From Apostichopus japonicus (Eukaryota > Echinodermata > Holothuroidea > Aspidochirotida > Stichopodidae), in contig NC_092565.1 of assembly GCF_037975245.1 (NCBI RefSeq), positions 16,335,499 to 16,399,498 on the forward strand: a stretch of 64,000 nucleotides of DNA, read 5' to 3'. Every line of letters begins with the position of its first letter. Position 1 is the stretch's first letter. The position numbers and the translations under genes were made by a program. The notes below the pieces were generated by a model. It searched no databases and had not been told where the DNA came from. It was given only the letters and a program-made list of their open reading frames with translations. Positions 9,946 to 23,527 of this stretch are shown here, piece by piece.

Positions 9946-12900
9946 CACAGAAAACGCATACATTACAGGAGGTTAACGCCGAGTGGCTTGTAAGCTATTG
10001 CACACGCCCGGTTCTGGTCACTACACTTGTTCGATAAAATTTTGTACGTTGCTAGCTTCTCAGCGCCAACGACCTTCAAATAACATGGTGGGTAGTAACC
10101 AGCTGCGTATGGAGACACCCATTCCAATTTATCACGGTAACGTAAGCTACATCGAAACCAGGGTATGTACAAGCAAATAATGTCATATTCAGGATCATTA
10201 GGCTTCAGAAAGTGTTTGGTTCATGATGTTTTGGGCATCATTTGTGGTTAAATAGGTCTACTAGTTACTTGTTAGGCCTACGGTTAGTCGCTAAGTTAAA
10301 CCTACTGATACTGATAGAACTTCTGCCTACTACTTTGTACTAGTACTAGGCTACTGTAGTACCAGTAGTAGTAGTGTTACTAACTACTACTACTATCCTC
10401 GTGCACCGAGCCATAGCTACGCCTAAACAGGAACTTTGCCCGGAGTAGCCTACCTTAGGCGTATAACTACATTAGCGCCTACATTAGCGGTGGGAATTCC
10501 ACACAGCCCTACTCCTAGTTATGCGAAATATCGTTCGCAATTCATCTCAGTGAATTGGAGAGAAATACGCCTTGGCTAGACCAACCCTTTTGATACTGAT
10601 AACATCAACAGTTCCAGAAATTTCTTTCCAAAACCAAATTTAGGCAAACAGCGCGATTAATTGTTTTGTATACCTTTTTGATATCTCAAAGCATATTCTT
10701 GATAACTGAGAGTGAGAACTCTAAAGTCTAATTAATTAATAATTATATTTATTATATATATTTTATTAGTTATACATAATTGTGAATGCCATACAGTATG
10801 TATGCAAAGCAAGGAACTGCCTAACTCCTTATTAATGATTGATTTGATTTATTACACTACAGGGTTAACCTTCGATGACAAGAATACAACTTACAAGTAG
10901 GCCTAGGCCTTTAGAATTTAAATAACATTAATTCTGTAGGAAGAGAGAGTCAAATTTAAGCTTCTTGGAACATGGTATTGTGGAAGCATCTACTCAACAC
11001 AGCTAGCAACATGTGAATTTGTGTAACTATTTTCCTAACTGCCATTTTGGCCAAGTTTGCTGTATAGACAACCCAAAATGCTTTTGTGATTTCTATTTCA
11101 TAAAGTTATTTACGGTTCATGAAATCCAAACTGGTATTTTGGAGCTGAATGGAATTTGAGGTAGTGTGCATAGTTCACATTGCATTAACTGCATTAATTT
11201 TGTGTTTTTTTTGTGTATACATGTATTTAAGAAAATAAAGCGGTAGGAGCTCCTGTGGCTTAGCTTTACTGCTTATGTTTAATTAGATGTGCATACCTGT
11301 AGTAAGTTTTCACGGTTTGGTGAAAACTAAAACCCGTTTTTTCTAGCAAAATAAACGAATCTGGCTCAAAAACTGTTTTTTTCCCCGATCCGAATTGCAT
11401 TGAAAACATCCAAATCTCTTGAGGTGACGCGATCGCATATATGTATTTTTGAAGCTTTACCAACAGCGTTCCAAGTCTACTTCGTTCACAGTAAAGGGTA
11501 AAAAATAAGGAGAATAAATTCAAGAAATGTTACTGTCTTCATGACTCCCTTTTTATTACCCATGTGCATTAAATTACTTAACTGTTAAAAATGTCGAAAA
11601 GATATGTGTTGGTGAAATGTTTTCTTAAAGTTTTAACATCATGTACACGTATCGTTTATCTTGTGTTTCCTGTACTTCACGAAGTTCAAGTTCGTGTTCA
11701 GAAAAAAATCACGGTCATCCTGATCACCCGATGGTCTCGTCAGCTAGAAAACTACTCTGATAATGACATGCAAGTAAATAGTTACTTACAATCGTCTAAG
11801 AATTTCTGTTAACTAAGGAAGAGTTTGCTTGGTTGTTTGCTTACTGTTTAACCTGCTAATGATGATAAAATAGAATTCGTTGGTTAACTCAAAACATTTT
11901 TGCCCCAGATGGAGAATCTTCCTAAACGTAGATGTTATTGTAATATCTCCCCCCCCCCCCCCCCCCCCGAGAAAACTACAATCAATTGCTCTACCCCCAT
12001 ATTTATGCTAAATAGATGTTATACTTTCGAAGATTAGGGCCGAGCGTAAACCCTATTATGACCAATTGGAGATCGTAAAAAAATTGCTTTACAAAAGGAT
12101 TGGTACAATAAATTCAGTAGTGGCTAACAAAGTGTTCGAAGGTACCAAATTGAACGAGGCTCTAGTCATGTTCGCGGGTGGTGTCTTTGCGGTAAAATCA
12201 ATTTCTCTTCAAGAAGTGAAGAACATTTACCGTCTACACTTTTAAGTACAAGTTGAAAAATATCACTGGCAAAAGCAGGGATTAGGTCGGCAAAGATCAT
12301 AAATTGTTTACGTTAAAGTTGGAAACATGTGTTCATCAACTAAAACGAACAATCAACTTAGAGACGCCTTGTCTGATAACTAATATGAAGAAATAATGAA
12401 AGGAAAATTACAAATAGAATAAAAGATCTACTAGCGTACAAAGAAGACTTGTCCAACAGCAACATCTGTAATTTCCAGCCATATATTCAACATATTTACT
12501 CCTTTAGTATTCCTTGGCTCAAGCCTGACGCCAGGTGTATCTTGTGAATAATGGACTGATTGGTCTATTAATTTTTTTTTTCTTTTTTATTTTCAACTCA
12601 TAGAGCCCTGCTCAAATATTTTCTCACTGCTAGGCCTGTGTTCTGGGACGGCTGCGTGCGCAGCTGTACATGTTGTAAAGTACAGTATTGTGGAGAGCGC
12701 AATGTACCTTTCAAGTTTTAACGAACATTTTTTGAACAAGAACTGTGCTCAATTTGTTTGAAAAGATTTTCTCCATATCCTCTAAGTACTGTTAAATTGA
12801 AGTAAAATAATAAGAACAACACAAAGAGGACAAACATGTTGGAAATAACAATTTTTTGAACTACAGTACATCTCGTCACTTGATGCAAGCATGTAAGGGC

Positions 12901-14860
12901 TGCATAGCCTAATGTTAGGCCTAGCTATCCACACTCAAGCACTTGTATATGGCGTGTGCCGATCGTAGCTGACAATGTCATCTAGCAGAAAAGCTTTCTC
13001 TTGTTGCAATTTAATTTCATATTGCAAAAAGAACAGTAAATAGGAGAAACCAAAATCAACAAATGATGGAGGAAAGCTTTAACTTTTGATTTTTCCAGTA
13101 TTTGCAATTCAAATTTGTTTTTTTTTTCATTTTTTTGGTTTTCTTAAAATAAAATATAGTACCGAAAATCGGTTTCCCGTGCAAGCATAACCTGTAGTCT
13201 ATTTGCACATGACTAATAATTATATAGGCGATGTCATTTCTTTTTTTAAAAAGCAACCTTCATCTCGTGCCTAGTCTGTTAGACCTAACAATAAGGCATG
13301 TGCCTTGAGCATGGTTTACACAAAGGACGCTCATCGAAAAACACACAGTTTAAAGTCCAATCCAGTCTACTATTATAGTAAATACCACCAAGGGGATGGA
13401 GTTTATTAACACAGTATCCGTAACTGGTAATATAGTGCATGCTTTCATAGTGCTCTTTGAAATAATCAGAATCACTTGCCAGGGCAAATTAGTTTAACAA
13501 TAGTCCAAGACGAGATGACAACATTTTTGTTTGTACTTGACCAAAATCAGCTTTGGTGGTCATCCAGCAGTTTACATCAAATTCAGATTGCATTGATATG
13601 TAATATACCCAAATAGGTGAAAAGATAAGTTGGTGCCGTCGTCCATCACTACTGAAATAATACAATACTGAAATAAAAACAAATAAAGCTGTAGCCCTAT
13701 GATCCACTCAATGGAAGTTTTACCCTGCCCAAAGCTGGTGTTCCTTTCATCAAGTCTAAACATCTCTCCTTAAGTGTACATATTGGTCATTCTTTGTTAT
13801 CCTGCACTACATTTTGTTTGCCATGAACCAAATTTGCTGTTTGGGCTGTAACCAGACCAGCAGATCTTCTATACATTACAATTTAAGAGTTCCAAACAAT
13901 TTAAGAGTTCAATGTCCAACCATTAACTCTAATTGAGGGGGTGACAGTACAGTGCTCTATAACAAGTTTTCCAAACTTAGGTGTAAAGGACAGCAATCGT
14001 AATTCAGAATACATTTTCAGATGTACTGTACAAAATGAATGTGAAGTACAATTTGTTGGTTTCATACATGTAGTAAAGCTCAACAATAAGGTACGAATAT
14101 TTGGTGTTATTTTGGACTACATTTTGTGCTATATTCGAAATAAAAACATATCACTTGTTTCCCATTTATTTTAATTCAATGAACAACAGCCTACTTTTCT
14201 GGTGTTATGAATTGCAGACTGTAATGAGTAGCATTATAAGTTACTGCAAAGGGCAAAGGCTACTGTATATACGATTTCAATTATATAATATACATGTATC
14301 TATGCTGTGCCATTGAAAGAGTGGTTAGGAATATGACAAACTGTACGGTAAATTCATTTTTCATAATATCAGCAGCTTGGCTCAAGGTTGTGTCCTTAAG
14401 TGATCGTTTTTGCCTGGAGGCAAATTGCCTTCACCAGGTTGCAGCCCTCTCAAAGATCACACGTTAATCATGCAAGGGATCTTGTGCTAGGTACTGGTAT
14501 GTTGGTCTGTAGCGCTCTACATGCAACCAATTGTATTTTGTTAAAACATAATTTAAGTTAATTGGTGTCTACAATTGTTCATCGTTCCTTTGCAAAAAAA
14601 GGAAATACTAAGCCAAGTTGAGGAAATACAGTATTGTGAGTTGTTGGTACTTGTAACTACAGTAGGTACAGTACAGGTTATTAGCTTCAAAGGTTTGTTC
14701 TGGACTTTCAGTCCTAGACACATTTACACGTACATGTTAACATACACACATACAGGCATGCATACTGTACAGTACATGCACTAGATGCAGTTTAAAGCCA
14801 AATGATAGATTTTGTAGATCAAACCATTCTCTTTTAAAACAGCAACCAAATTTTGAAATG
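9946..14860. other. Intergenic, no gene seen
   Basis: AT-rich DNA with no supported ORF. Visible structures are a TAGTAC/TACTAG-rich patch at 10320-10400 and a poly-C tract at 11950-11968. Confidence 0.5.
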
Positions 14861-14877
14861 CTTATTTGACATTATGC

Positions 14878-15345
14878 TGTAGACATACAACCTTTGCTAT
14901 CAATCATTCTTAATATTTATAGCCAAAGAATTAAAGCTTTGTCTCTCAAATGTCTGGGACTCATCTACTTTAGGATTACATTACCTTAGAGCTGTGTACT
15001 GGAAGTACATTGTAGGTTCACTTCAAATCAGTTGCACATCAATTTGATGATTAGAGAATTGTGGGAAGGTGAGTTTGTAATGTCTTGCAACCTTGTAATA
15101 TTACGCCTACTGCACAGTGCATTACGGTACATGTACCACTGGCTGATTTACTGTAGACATTCAATCTTTGCTATCAATCATTCTTAATATTTATAGCCAA
15201 AGAATTAAAAGCTGTGTCTCTCAAATGTGTGGGACTCATCTACTATAGGATTACAATACTTCAGAGCTGTGTACTGGAAGTACATTGTATTGCGCCTAAT
15301 GCACAGTGCATTACGGTACATGTACCACTGGCTGATCTATGGTGC
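14878..15345. repeat. Tandem duplication with a period of about 275 bp
   Basis: The block at 14878-15017 (TTTGCTATCAATCATTC through CTGGAAGTACATTGTA) recurs at 15153-15288. The block around 15104-15145 (CACAGTGCATTACGGTACAT) recurs at 15301. The copies differ by scattered substitutions, which points to an older local duplication. Confidence 0.8.
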
Positions 15346-15633
15346 TGTCAATTAAAAGGACTGTTGGGCTGGATGCAGTCATCTACAATTAATGTTCACA
15401 CATGTGTACATTTATTACTGTATTTGGCTTTTATTGTTCATTGTCTTTGATCACTGAATTTGATCTTTGATCATTGAATAATTGCACACGCTATGCACAT
15501 GTTGTTGTAAAGTTGTTAAATTTACTCCTCGGTTTTGGTCACATGATATTACCCGAAGTATGCAGTAATAGCTAAGATGCACTTTAAGAAACACTCAGCG
15601 TAAATGTACTGTAATAAAGTTCTGTATGTAGTC

Positions 15634-17531
15634 TAGGGCTGTGAGTTTTCGTTTAAAGACCTAAACGTTTAAACGGCCGATTTTTCGTTCGTTTAAACGT
15701 TTAAACGAATATCGCAAGAAAACGCCGAGTATAAAGGCGTGGGGTCCAGGGGACCGCCCTAGGGCCCTGGTGGGGCGAAGACCCCGGAAAAGGAAAGGGA
15801 ATTTTTTGCGTGTCTGGCGATAAAAAAATTCGCAGTTGAGGATGCAAAATACTGACAACTTTTTGAATTTAAATTGTCACAAAGCTGATGAAAAATTTTA
15901 AATGACAAGTTAGAGTAGCTGTATTATGTTATAAAATGAAAAGAGATTTAATCTGTTTTACAATCTTTAAAAAGTTTAACTTACAGAACCTCCGATATTA
16001 TGAAACAAAAAACGTTCGGCAAAGCCCCGTTTCTAGAATGCCTAACAATGAATAGGGCACACTAAACGTACATCAATTTACAACTGCAGTACGGTTTAAC
16101 CTACAGTAACTTAAATACTACGGTAGGATACTGTATATGTGCTCAGAATTTACCCAGGTACATTGCCAAACAACTGCGCGCTCATCCCCTGTCTAACACC
16201 TGTTTGTTAACGTTTTTGGCACGTTTCTAAGAAACGTTTCATAGAGTATTCCCCATGATACACGAGGCACAGTTCATACACGCAGCACACTTAAGATATC
16301 AAGCTATGGTCATCTTTATGAAAGTAAACCTTGTAATAAAATATGTTTTAGGCCACACGGCATGCTGTACGTTGTGGAGGCCTTACATGTGCTGTACTCT
16401 GTGGGCTACCCTGCGGTTACAAACGTAAGCCAGGCCGACCGCATCTACGATGGATTGACAATCTAACCAAATGGTCCGGCCGTTCTGCAGCCCAGCTACT
16501 CGAAGATGGCATGCACCGGATTAACATTATAAAAGGTTACAAACCTAAGAATGTTTATAATCTTCGGGGAGGTCAACGGGCCAATTTGGCTTATGATTAT
16601 TGATTGATTGATTGGCATGATTAACTAATGCTAAACATTATTTCCATGTTCTTGTAGAAAACGTCAAGTTCGCAAAATACAATTGGTTGTGTTTTTGTAG
16701 TTACGTGAGATCCGTAACAGACGAGGTGGTTAGGCTATTTGCTATACACTTAACTGTGGTAGTACATTATTTTTTCCCGTATTTTTGGAAATTCTAGAAA
16801 ATACTTTCTTTTCCCCCGCTTAACACCAGATGTGGTCTTACGGTTTATTCATAAATGGGTGTACTAGAGCCTTGTTTACATGACATTAGTTGCATTTAGC
16901 ACGATTTGCCAGTTTCGCGTGAATTTTTCGAAAGTGTTTTGCTGGATCTTTCGTAAAATTTGAAAGGTGTACCAACTTACTTTTCGTACACAATTGGTAA
17001 TTTCTCTACTGATTTTCATAGTTTTTTTTTTTTACGATCTCCAATCGATAAATTTCCTTTGATCATGTATTTGAACAACTATTACCAAGTCGAGTATTCG
17101 ACCCGGTATTGTCTGGTCGGAGAGTTCAAAGTGATGGACAGGGATTGTAATCATTTCCATCGAACATGCATTGACTGGATTATCTGCGCCGCCGCTGTCG
17201 GCTCGATATAAAGTACACTTGTGCCGCGAATCAGGAAGTTTTCACAAAGGATTACAGCGTTCAAGTTTAAGCCATTCATATCGCCGGATACATCGGGGGG
17301 GGGGGACAAAAGTAGGATTACTTTCGCGGTTTATGATTCGACTGATCGTAAGTTGTTTTGTTATTTCACGTAGTAGACAAAATATACACGGGAATGGATA
17401 CGCGATTTTTGCCAATAATTTAATTTTCAGTTGATATCATAGTTTCGTTTAAACATTCATCAGGTTTTATTAAACGTTTAAACGATGTTTCGTTCGTTTA
17501 CACGTTTAAACGTGTAAACGGCACAGCCCTA
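15634..17531. mobile_element. hAT-type non-autonomous element, 1.9 kb
   Basis: The ends are TAGGGCTGTG and its exact complement CACAGCCCTA. A perfect 8-bp duplication, ATGTAGTC, flanks them at 15626-15633 and 17532-17539. Both subterminal regions carry repeated CGTTTAAACG palindromes, which would suit transposase binding sites. No transposase reading frame is seen inside. A LINE 3' fragment is nested near 16,350-16,615. Confidence 0.88.
16350..16615 (+). mobile_element. LINE 3'-end fragment nested in the hAT element
   Basis: The frame at 16,427-16,519 encodes GRPHLRWIDNLTKWSGRSAA and continues to GMHR. This is the tail typical of non-LTR retrotransposon ORF2 proteins (G-R-P-x-L-R-W-x-D-N). 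The fragment ends in a (TGAT)n repeat at about 16,601-16,613, a short 3' microsatellite of the kind seen on LINE tails. It is strongly 5'-truncated. Confidence 0.65.
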
Positions 17532-17539
17532 ATGTAGTC

Positions 17540-20100
17540 TTCTGCTTAAAAAACAAATTACAGTAACAGAGTATACCTTTATGTCAACTGCTTGCCATTA
17601 ATTTATCTCAAAGGAACTGTCCTATAAAAGTAATTCCTCCCCTGAATCAGTCATGATGATAATGATCTAGTCTGAAATGTTGTATATATCGTAATGTGCC
17701 AAAGATTTCATAATGTATCAATGTCACCAAACAGACCAAGAAACCCTTCTTGAAAAGGGGTAAAGCTAAATCACAAACTGCAAATATTAACAGCAAGAAC
17801 AGATTAATGCGACCATGTACAGTACTACTATAGTACTGTAGTATATGTTATATGTATACCAGTATATGAAAGATTGAGAGACACAAATTGTAGCTCGGTA
17901 CTGATACGTAACAACAACGTTGTATTCGTATAACTGGGACAACAATTTATAGAAACACAGAGGTAGCACTCCTTCTATGTTTCAACAAAATTGTTTGCAG
18001 TTAAACCTAAACTTTGACCTGTGGTGTGTTCAATTTCCTCTTCCATCTATAGCATTCTGAGCTCATTCCTTTATAGTACATTAACGGCTGATTATGCAAT
18101 AGTATACATACCAAAGATCTGAAGGATAAAGTTTGGTCTAACGTGTACTTTCAATGAATTTTGCAGAAGGTTTGTATTAGTTTGTAATATAAAATCCTTA
18201 TCTTCTAATGCCTCATCTTAACAGTACTTCCCAGGCAACAAGCATCAGATGATGAAGTTGATAGTGAATGAGCTCAGGGTTGTGAAGATAAAAAGGAGTA
18301 TCCAACAGTCCAGTGTTTTATTAACAAATAATGTCAATTAATAATTTAAAGATAATTCTCCAGGTCCATCCACTACAGTAACTGCAATTTTTAACACATT
18401 TCAGAAATCTCCATTGAGATATCAGGTCAGGGACACAGCAATTGATTCATTTTGACATGATTTAGAATGCCATAAATTCCCAGAGGCCTTCCTCATTCCA
18501 CTCCTATGACTGGAATCTATATTTCACCTCTTGAAAATGTCATTTCAAGATTTTGAAATATAAAATATAGATATGATGCAGTGATAATGTAGCTTACCTA
18601 TAGAGCAGGGGTTGAGGCAGAAATGGTAGATGTGGGTGTCTAAATTTTTAAAGTGGGTGTCCTACCTTTTTAGGGCACCATGATGCTTTGGCATCATTGT
18701 GATCACAAAGCGATCGCCCCTCACGGCGAGGTTCAAGGTGCCTGCTGGCCCTGCCTTAAGGGCCCTAGTGGGCCGTAAAGTTCTCAGAGGTTACACGTCT
18801 GTCCAGTGGGTTGTACCACTGTCCTCTGTTATGTAGTTTCATGTATTTTACTGGCTTTTATGTAATGGCCATGAAACCCCAATAAATTGGAGCAGAACAA
18901 GTCATGGTTTTGGCAAGGCATCACACTTCAAAGATTTTGTTTACTGTACATGTAACAGACAAAGTAAGTTAGAACTGATATATGCACTGTTCTGTTCACC
19001 TGTGTTTGGTATTTAAGCATGAAAGCAGAGGTCACAATTTATAGAGTACAGTATATACATACTGTATGCTTGGACTGCTGGAGAAAATACCTTTGAGGTT
19101 GATCATGGTTCTGTTTGTTGTTTAAAAATAATATACATACAATTGACAACACTGTTTTTCAGGGAACAATGTGTGTTTCGATGTTAGTTGTAATTGCAAG
19201 GTTTATGTATAATTTATTATTAACGGTTAGTGACTTTAAATACTAACATTTTCTCTGTGTGCTGCAAAACTGCTATATACAGTACAGTACTGAACATATA
19301 ACTTTTCAGTTGTGTTGCAATTTAGCCACTTACTTGTAATGTCCCATGCAAATAGTATTTACTGTACGAATAATTTTTTTTATTTGGGGGGCGGAGGAGC
19401 GGGGGAAGGTAGCATTATTACTTCTCACAGTCTGTTTCTGTCACCACATGTTACAATGCATATAATACATGTATAGTCACTGGGTGATAGTGACTTCTGC
19501 TTGACAAAAACATCTGAACTCAAGATATTGGGGCATCATCACTAAAACTTAGGGGTTGCTTGGGCAAGCTCCAGGAATTTAACATATAGGTGATGGCTAT
19601 GAATTGTTTATAAACAACTGCCCCTGATAAGGAAAACTTTATGGTCTCTTTTCCTACTTTTAAAATAAACTAATCTAGGCAGTAAAAGGATGTGTCTTCC
19701 ATAATTTATGACCACTTGATAACTTGTGACCTTTATCAGCTCTTATTTCTTTCTCTTTCAATTGATAGCACTGGCAAGTATAGTATTGTAAAGTTATGGA
19801 TACTTAACTCATCTTTCGGTTCAAAATGACATTACAGTAAAATGACAAGTGGCTGGTCAAGCAAACAAATTTTGAAGATCTAATATCTAGGCCTAATCAT
19901 CTGTAAACTGTGTGTCAGTCCTAAATGCACTAGTTACTGTACTCTTCTCTTTGAAGTTAATAGCATTAGTTATACCTCTGTTACATTGTATGTTGCTTAT
20001 CAAGTTCTGTGTGTTGCCTAAGCAGACCATCACCACCAGCCCCCCCTCCCCTCCTGTGCACCTCTGTCAAATAGTACAGTAGATTGATACTGTATGAAAA
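17540..20100. other. Intergenic, no gene seen
   Basis: AT-rich DNA with frequent TACAGTA and TACTGTA words. A CAGGGGTTGAGG motif near 18606 resembles a hAT terminus but has no partner end that I can find. Confidence 0.45.
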
Positions 20101-20107
20101 TGATTAT

Positions 20108-20355
20108 TACACAAGCCTTGTTCACATTTAAAGAATGCAACTTGGGTAACCGATACAGCAAGGGCGATCACAAACTTCGTAGTGTGAATTTTTGTGAACC
20201 CATCAATGTTCTCAGGATCAGACTGCCCGTTCTTAAGTATGGACACATCGGGGTGGGGGCATGGTATGGGGGGTCAGCTTTATTTACCTCCACTGAGGCA
20301 AAGGAAGATTCTGAAATCCCTTGGAATGCATACTCAAATGTGATCAAGGCCATTG
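20108..20355. mobile_element. MITE-like element, copy 2
   Basis: The ends are inverted: GCCTTGTTCACATTT on the left and AAATGTGATCAAGGC on the right. It shares internal blocks with 4800-5138. A 94-codon ORF runs across it but resembles no protein and is probably fortuitous. Confidence 0.55.
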
Positions 20356-22105
20356 GAAAGAGTTTCCCCTTAAGTTAAGTACTAAGTGGTTTGAAGATAT
20401 ATGTAAAACAGCTCTTTGAGTTGGTTTTGAACACTTCTTGATGTTATATACATACATGGCTTATACTCAGGACTACAGTAACAATACTGTCCATACAGTA
20501 GATTAGCATGACTAGGCAAGTTTGATTTCAAATGGTGAAGAACAGTTACTGAAAGCTTGATGTGTGATTAATACTGTCTAGGACACAAAATGTTTTGAAA
20601 TGACTTTATTGATGAAGTACAATGCTCACTCTACTTTCATTTGTTGCAGTTCAGGAAACAAGTCTTTGATTGATCATTTTAATGGAGTCTTTACTCTTTA
20701 AATTAATTCAAAAGGATAGTTGTAGACTTGTCAAAACTTGTGTAAATTAGTTACCAAATGCTAATGTTCGGTTTTGTAAGCTGCTTATACAGTGTATGTG
20801 GCAGCAACCAGAGGTCTAGTATTACTGAAAATAAGATTTAATTGACCAATAAGAATTGAGCTAGTTGTAAAAGGAGTTTCTCATCAATTGAGTGAACATT
20901 GTGAAAATGGAAATTAATGATACCACTCGATTCATAAACATTTAGCTTCTCAAATTTTTTTTTTTTCATGTTAACTAGTATGATTCACATGTATCCAAAT
21001 TAAGGAACATTGGAAATTTGAAAATGTTGATGTTTCTCCTTTACAGTACTTTTAAGATGTGCAGCATAACTTGCCTGTAGTTACAGTAGGATAGTCTTGA
21101 AAGCTACTGCAGTTATGTACATGACAGGTTGTTAATATCGTTATCAGTGATGGATGCTTTCATCCTGCAAAGTGCAATCTTGTTTCCCTCACAATTTATT
21201 TTCCTTATCAGCATGTATCCTGAAAATTGAATGAGAAACAGAAAGATGTCTTCATAAACTTATAATACAGCTCATGGTCAGATTGTAGACTGTGAACTGA
21301 CCCATGCACTCTCATGAGAATTTAATCAAAGTCCTCTTGGGAGTTGGTAAGTAAGTAGGTGTGCAAATTAATCTTTCATGTTTGATATGAATAAGTAGAT
21401 GGACACCATGTCTTGCTTTCGTTGACAGGAACAATGAATTTGCACAGGAGTCGGAGCTTATGACAGTGATACCCTGTAGTGGTTAATTGAGACTAACAGA
21501 AACTCAAGTGCTCTGACAATATACTGAACAAGTACAGAAGCCTGGGTGTACATGTGTCTTCCCAGGGAGCTATTAAGGTGATTCTGTGAGTTTGGAAGAA
21601 AAAGGAATTTATACATAAAGCTGTTCATTTTCAAAACATGGAACTTCGTTTAAGCTGCTAATCTGCCAAACCATGAACAATAAGAGAGTTTGAGAAATTA
21701 AAAATTAAAAATATCCAAAAATTTATCCGCTGAAGACAGATTTCATTCATGTATTCTGTTACCTGTATTCTGTTCTTGATTTGAACAAGCCAATGATAGA
21801 GTTCACTGTAATGCATATTCAGTACCAATGAAGCTCTCCTTTCCCGAAGAACAGCTGATTGTCTATGTAACTATCAGACTTGTGACAATAGTAACCAGAA
21901 TGCAAAATGCATTGAGGTTTCGATGACTTTAATGCACTAGACTTCTGCTTGTTAGTATAACCAGAACTAGCTGTTACAATAACACTATGACATGCTAACA
22001 CAGGTCAGTCTACTGTACGTGGTTATACACACCTCCATCAAAAGCAATAGGGTTCTTGTACTCAATGTTATGAATCCACACACCAAGTATTACAAAACCA
22101 AACCA
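20356..22105. other. Intergenic, no gene seen
   Basis: AT-rich sequence with only short ORFs and no recognised repeats. Confidence 0.4.
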
Positions 22106-22237
22106 AATCTCTTAATAACTTCGCACATTAGGGTTGCAGAGGAGTCCACTTATGGACAAGTTAGATTGGAATATGCCCACAAAACTTCAAAGAATCAACT
22201 TGAAAGAAGCTAATACAGGTCACTGGAGGTCAACCTG

Positions 22238-22250
22238 AGGTCAAAGGTCA
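22238..22250 (+). promoter_or_regulatory. DR1-type nuclear-receptor half-site pair
   Basis: AGGTCAAAGGTCA is an exact direct repeat of AGGTCA with one-base spacing, the consensus for RXR heterodimers and HNF4-type receptors. It lies in a repeat copy, so function is unproven. Confidence 0.35.
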
Positions 22251-23255
22251 CCCAAATGCAGTTTGACCATTGTATTACAATAGCGTAACTCTCAACCCTG
22301 TCTGTGGTAGTTTCACAAGTTATCGGAAAAAAAACACATTTTGACCCATAAATGACCTTTGGTGACCTTGGATCACATCACGGTTATTTTGGAAAATGTG
22401 TCCCTACTTCATTCACAACTTTTCCTAATATACCAGCCATGTCAGACTTCGTGACTAGAAGTTGATGCAAAAATTAGCATAAGTTGGGAGTTTTTTACAC
22501 ATAATCAACCTTGAATGACCTTGGATGACCTAATGGTTTTTATCAAAAATGTTCCTCTTGATGATGTGCACTCTGTCTTAAAATCCCAACCTTGAGGGAC
22601 ATTTGGTTCTCACGCTATTGCAAAAATACTAGTTTTTGACCCCTAATTGACCTTTGTTTACCTTGGATCATAACCGTTATGTTTTGAAATGATCCCTTAC
22701 CCCATTCACAGCTAGTCCCAAAATATCAACCATGTTGGACCCTGTCAGTGGTAGTTTCACAAGTTATTGAGGAAAAAAAAAACACATTTTGACCCATAAA
22801 TGACCTTTGGTGACCTTGGATCACATCACGGTTATTTTTGAAAATGTGTCCCTACTCCATTCACAACTTGTCCTAATATACCAGCCATGTCAGACTTCGT
22901 GACTAGAAGTTGTTGCAAAAATTAGCATAAGTTGGGAGTTTTTTGCACATAATCAACCTTGAATGACCTTGGATGACCTGATGGTTTTTATCAAAAATGT
23001 TTCTCTTGATGAGGTGCACTCTGTCCTAAAATTTGTTTGGCCTACAATGTACACACATAATGTTATTGCTAGAAATGTATCAAAACCAACCTTTGGCCCC
23101 TCATAACTTGAGAACTGGGTGTCCGATTGAAGCGGGAGTTGGTTTCCTATATTCAGCACAAAAAGCTCTATCATATGTCACCAATTTTTTAAACTTATCT
23201 TTGTTCTGTTTTGTTTTGCCCCGTATCTCCTAAAATGAGCATATTTTTTAAGATT

Positions 23256-23268
23256 TGACCTTTGACCT
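23256..23268 (-). promoter_or_regulatory. DR1-type nuclear-receptor half-site pair
   Basis: TGACCTTTGACCT is the complement of a perfect DR1. A third TGACCT half-site follows within five bases. Confidence 0.35.
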
Positions 23269-23514
23269 TTTGACCTCGCAGTCAGATGTAGTTTGACACG
23301 CTCATTCCAAAAAGCAACATGACAAGTCTGTGCGACCATCCTAACTGTACTTATTAAAAAACAAAAACATTGACCTCTGATAACTTCGCACACGAAGGTC
23401 GCACAGGGGTCAACTATGGACCATTTTAATCGGAAGGTACCTTTGAGATCCGATTATGGCCACGAAAATTCAAATAACCCAAAAAATTGATAAAGGTCAC
23501 CGGAGGTCAACCTG

Positions 23515-23527
23515 AGGTCAAAGGTCA
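23515..23527 (+). promoter_or_regulatory. DR1-type nuclear-receptor half-site pair
   Basis: AGGTCAAAGGTCA is conserved at the same place as in the copy at 22238, although flanking bases have diverged. Confidence 0.35.

Noticed and set aside
18606..18800. hAT element starting CAGGGGTTGAGG
   Set aside because: A single end-like motif without partner end or duplication.
20094..20378. 94-codon ORF as a gene
   Set aside because: It coincides with a MITE copy and has no protein similarity that I recognise.
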